From contig CAVSGF010000003.1 of the NCBI GenBank assembly GCA_963727415.1, forward strand, positions 682,001 through 746,000: a DNA stretch of 64,000 nucleotides, written 5' to 3'. Under the pieces are notes generated by a model that ran no database searches, was not told where the DNA came from, and saw only the letters and a program-made list of their open reading frames with translations. Shown piece by piece: positions 61,231-64,000 of the stretch. Origin of the DNA: DASQPR01 sp963727415. GTDB taxonomy: Bacteria; Actinomycetota; Actinomycetes; Mycobacteriales; Micromonosporaceae. The position numbers were made by a program, and so were the translations under genes. Position 1 is the first letter of the stretch, and every line of letters begins with the position of its first letter.

Positions 61231-61385
61231 GAACCTAGCCTGCCAGATCCCAAATGCATGTGGTCGTGGTCCGCCTGTGGATAACGCGCTCGGGGGTTTA
61301 TGACAGTGACGGGCTTCGATAGCCTGGATGGGTCTCGGGCGGAACCGGCCGAGATCGAGGACGGGCGGCTTCGGGCGGAGGCTGA

Positions 61386-61775
61386 GTGACGGACGCAAAC
61401 ATGGGAACCGAAATCGGCGTGGACCTAGGGGCGCTGCACAGGTTCGGCACCACAGTCGGAAGCTACGCCACCAATGTGGTGTCGACCGCGTCCGAGCGCC
61501 TCGCGGTCGTGTTCAGCGACGGCGCCGAGTTCGCGATCGACGCGCCGAGCAGCGACGTGCAAGACGCGCGACGCACTTACGCCAACTGCCTGCATGCCAT
61601 CAACAACCAGATGTTCTCACTTGTCGAGGCCACCAATGCGCTGGCACGGGCCGCGACCACGATCGCTCAGGAGTACGGGTCGACCGACGCCGCCGTAACC
61701 GAGGCGATCGCCGCCGCGCGGGCCTCGGTCGCGACACCTGCACTCGCCCAGTTACGCGGAAAGCTCGCCGAATGA
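61386..61775 (+). CDS. WXG100/EspC-like type VII secretion target
   Basis: A 129-residue helical protein from GTG 61386. Two long amphipathic helices (LHRFGTTVGSYATNVVSTAS, RRTYANCLHAINNQMFSLVE, NALARAATTIAQEYG) flank a variable turn. The C-terminal segment YGSTD matches the YxxxD/E export signal of type VII secretion substrates. A true WXG motif is absent. Its stop overlaps the next gene (ATGA), typical of secreted heterodimer pairs in this system. Length is closer to EspC-type than to classical 100-residue members. Confidence 0.72.
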   Translation: MTDANMGTEIGVDLGALHRFGTTVGSYATNVVSTASERLAVVFSDGAEFAIDAPSSDVQDARRTYANCLHAINNQMFSLVEATNALARAATTIAQEYGSTDAAVTEAIAAARASVATPALAQLRGKLAE

Positions 61776-62854
61776 CCGCCGGCTGGTCCGCGCTCGACGT
61801 GCCGGCGATCGCGGCGATCCTGGAGCGGGATGATTCCAGATCGTGGGCGCAGGCAACCGCCTGGGAGAACGCGTTCTCGCTGCTCAACACGCATGCTGCC
61901 ACGCTGCGAGTCGAGCGGGACCGGCTAGCGCAAGACTGGCCGCCGGAGAAGAGCCCGGCGTCGAGTGCATACATGCTCGAACTCGACAATCTGATCGCGG
62001 CCTTGACCGAGAGCGCCAACGCCGCGATCACCAATCGGGATGCTCTGGTCGGGATTCTCACCGCGATCGTGGCCGCGCGGACCAAGATGCGGACGCTGCA
62101 CGAGGCTTGGAAGGAATACACGAGCCGGGGGTCGATGGGCGACGTGATCGGGCATGGACTCGTCGGCATCAGTTCGCCCGGCACGTGGGACGTCGATCTG
62201 AACGCTCAAGCACAGGCCGTGGTGTCCGAAATGGACCAGACGATCTTCGAGCACTCTCAGCGTTTCGTCGTCCCGACCAGCACATCGACCGTACCGACGT
62301 ACACAATCTTCCCACTGGAGAGCGGTATTCGAATGCCGCCCCACGAAGTCGGCGGTCCTGAACATCCGGAGCCAGGTCCGCATGCTTCAGAAAAGCGTCC
62401 GTGGCAAGTCACTGGAACTCAAACGAGTCCGACACTTCGAGGAACAGATACGTCTACAGGGGCCACACAATCCGAAGCGTCTCGCGGGCCCACACATGGC
62501 GATCGCGCACCATACACTGGTATCGCTTCCGCCGCAGGAGTCGGAATTGCCAGCGCTACTGGAGCGTTAGCCGCCTCGGGCCGAACAGGCAAGCGACCGA
62601 CAACGATGGCTGCGGACCTTGAGGCATCGAAGCCGAACACGAGCCCGCCACATACCTCGGAGCCACAGGTTTCAGAGGACAGAATGTTACCGCCAACGAC
62701 AATGGCTTCGGCAAGGCCGCCACAGCACCGAAGGAGACGGAAACGCGTCCAATCGGATCTCCAACTTCCAGCGGGCGTCGCAGGACTAGTCGCGCCGTTC
62801 AAGCACGACGAGCTTCACGATCCAGGCCCTAACGTCATTGGCATTGACAGATGA
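61772..62854 (+). CDS. PPE/LXG-like type VII secretion partner with disordered tail
   Basis: A 360-residue protein from ATG 61772. Residues 1-185 are helical with long amphipathic stretches (AWENAFSLLNTHAATLRVER, YMLELDNLIAALTESANAAI, TRDALVG-like turn, ARTKMRTLHEAWKEYTSRGS) and a WPPE motif at about 50-53. From residue 190 onward the chain is Thr/Ser/Pro-rich and probably disordered, ending with basic RRRRKR and HDELHDPGPNVIGIDR. No signal peptide is present. It overlaps both its neighbours by four bases, so it is likely the co-secreted partner of the preceding protein. I cannot place it firmly in a named family. Confidence 0.68.
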   Translation: MTAGWSALDVPAIAAILERDDSRSWAQATAWENAFSLLNTHAATLRVERDRLAQDWPPEKSPASSAYMLELDNLIAALTESANAAITNRDALVGILTAIVAARTKMRTLHEAWKEYTSRGSMGDVIGHGLVGISSPGTWDVDLNAQAQAVVSEMDQTIFEHSQRFVVPTSTSTVPTYTIFPLESGIRMPPHEVGGPEHPEPGPHASEKRPWQVTGTQTSPTLRGTDTSTGATQSEASRGPTHGDRAPYTGIASAAGVGIASATGALAASGRTGKRPTTMAADLEASKPNTSPPHTSEPQVSEDRMLPPTTMASARPPQHRRRRKRVQSDLQLPAGVAGLVAPFKHDELHDPGPNVIGIDR

Positions 62855-63916
62855 GGGTCCCTGCATCCTCGTTCGCATTAGTCATCCTGCTCATGACGTT
62901 GTCGGGTCCAGATCCAATTCGGCAGCGCGAGTGGATCGTCGAGAGCCTTCGCTTCCAGCAAGCACACGCTCTGAGCGTCGGATCGGGCGTATCCGTAGCG
63001 GTGATTGATACAGGGGTCGATAAATCTCATCCTGACTTGACCGGTCGCGTCAAAACGGCGATCGATCTCACTGGCACTGATGTCGAGGATCACTCGGGCC
63101 ACGGAACGCTTATGGCAGGTCTGATAGCTGGCGCTGGCCACGGCTCGGACCATAACGAAGGGATCTTGGGAGCGGCTCCCAATGCATCGATCGTCTCGAT
63201 TAAGTCGGCCGTCAGCTCTGGTTCCGGAACCTCGACGCTGGATCAGGCGGTCAACACTGCGGTCGCGCTCCACGTAAGCATCATTTGCATCGCGCAAAGT
63301 GGACCAGCTGGTTCCACCGGCCTACGGAGCGCAATCCTCTGCGGAAAGGGCCGACATTGTTGTCGTTGCGGCGGTCGGCAACAGGCCACGCTCTACGAAG
63401 GTCGAATTTCCCGCGGCCTACCCAGGCGTAGTTGCTGCGGCCGGCACGGATCGCAATGGGAATCACGCTGACGTGAGCGTGACCGGGCCACAAGTCGTCC
63501 TTGCCGCACCGGCGGTGGATGTCGTCTCGACTCTGAACGGCGGCGGATACGGATCGGGGTCGGGAACCAGTGCATCAGCTGCGATCATCGCCGGAGCCGC
63601 GGCACTCGTACGGTCGAGGTTCCCGCACCTGTCCGCCGCTGAAGTGGTCCACCGCCTTGAAGCGACCGCTATCGATAAAGGCCCACCGGGCAGGGACGAC
63701 GAGTACGGCTACGGAATCGTCAACCTCGTTGGCGCCCTGACAGCCGACGTACCACCTCTCTCCCCCAGCGCCGACCTCACCCCAAGCCCATCGGACGCGA
63801 GCCGGACACCGGCTGCGGTTGCGACCCACCACCGGCAGATACTGCCATTCGTCCTGGTCGGGCTAGGCCTGCTGATCGCGACCGCGCTGTTCCTCCTCCT
63901 GCCCAGGCGCTCGTGA
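62851..63916 (+). CDS. mycP: Mycosin, type VII secretion-associated subtilisin-like protease, one frame change
   Basis: About 355 residues from ATG 62851. A signal-like N-terminus (FALVILLMTLSG) precedes the catalytic Asp in VAVIDTGVDKSHPDL, His in DHSGHGTLMAGLIAGAG, and Ser in GSGTSASAAIIAGAAALVRS. A C-terminal helix (ILPFVLVGLGLLIATALFLL) and RRS anchor it in the membrane, the mycosin layout. The frame shifts by one base near 63343, between GLRSAI and SAERADIVVVAAVGN. Both halves match the family, so error is likely. Mycosins are core to ESX-type secretion; EccB, EccC, EccD and EccE are not in the window. Confidence 0.88.
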
Positions 63917-63964
63917 TTGGGGGCCGTTATGGAGCTCTGAGCCCCGAAACGGCCCCCAATCACG
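63912..63964. terminator. Long-armed terminator after the secretion cassette
   Basis: Perfect 17-bp arms cgtgattgggggccgtt (63912-63928) and their complement (63948-63964) around a 19-base loop. The left arm contains the mycosin stop codon. It closes the three-gene cassette. Confidence 0.88.
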
Positions 63965-64000
63965 AAAAGCCCGGCCGGAAGCAGGACGAACGTCACGCAA

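Noticed and set aside
1..64000. tRNA, rRNA, transposase or prophage genes
   Set aside because: I looked for T-loop patterns, rRNA-like stretches and mobile-element proteins and found none that I could support.

Overview
The window is 64 kb of very GC-rich DNA with the gene content of an actinomycete. It carries the housekeeping sigma factor with the long Lys/Ala-rich N-terminus seen in actinobacteria, two TrkA proteins, the DUF4193/DUF3093/dut/DUF3710/OB-fold/DUF3159 block, lipB/lipA/DUF4191/RDD/glnA order, DUF3039, DUF3099, a DUF7455-type zinc protein, and a type VII secretion protease. An array of membrane-anchored beta-propeller proteins and several unnamed proteins resemble those I know from Micromonosporales and relatives. 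I cannot name a genus.

Layout: 1-8 kb, an MFS gene start, a Pro-rich TPR/WG-repeat protein, an aldo/keto reductase, then a leftward cluster (GNAT, APC permease, GPP34, site-2 protease and a coupled small protein). 8-11.4 kb, cobalamin assembly (a CobU-CobT fusion, CobS, a coupled unknown), ending in a large imperfect inverted repeat. 11.7-24.9 kb, central carbon and lipoate metabolism (gcvT, pepA, lpdA, sucB, lipB, lipA); lipB and lipA are separated by an archaeal-type aspartyl-tRNA synthetase behind a translational T-box and by a lipoprotein gene. 24.9-28.6 kb, gene remnants, an RDD protein, a luciferase-like oxidoreductase and glnA. 28.7-38.3 kb, one leftward run: dxs, three overlapping beta-propeller proteins, a response regulator, a histidine kinase whose frame runs on into an ECF sigma factor, and a coupled CU044_5270-type membrane protein. 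38.3-43.7 kb, a TetR/MFS pair with operators, an RNA methyltransferase and an APC transporter. 43.8-54.6 kb, the conserved actinobacterial block through sigA. 54.7-61.2 kb, a helicase, TRIC channel, psuG/psuK and a HhH-GPD protein. 61.4-63.9 kb, a three-gene type VII secretion cassette closed by a 17-bp-arm terminator.

Functional links: lipA/lipB make the lipoyl groups carried by SucB (two lipoyl domains) and re-oxidised by LpdA, and also needed by the glycine cleavage system to which GcvT belongs. CobUT and CobS complete the nucleotide loop of cobalamin. PsuG/PsuK break down pseudouridine. The kinase/regulator/sigma/membrane-protein set looks like one envelope-signalling operon.

A caution on quality: at least eight genes, including glnA and sigA which should be essential, have intact protein sequence split across frames by single-base shifts. 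This looks like base-calling or assembly error rather than decay. I annotate such genes over their full extent and give the approximate break points. It also means the kinase-sigma fusion could be a consensus artefact.
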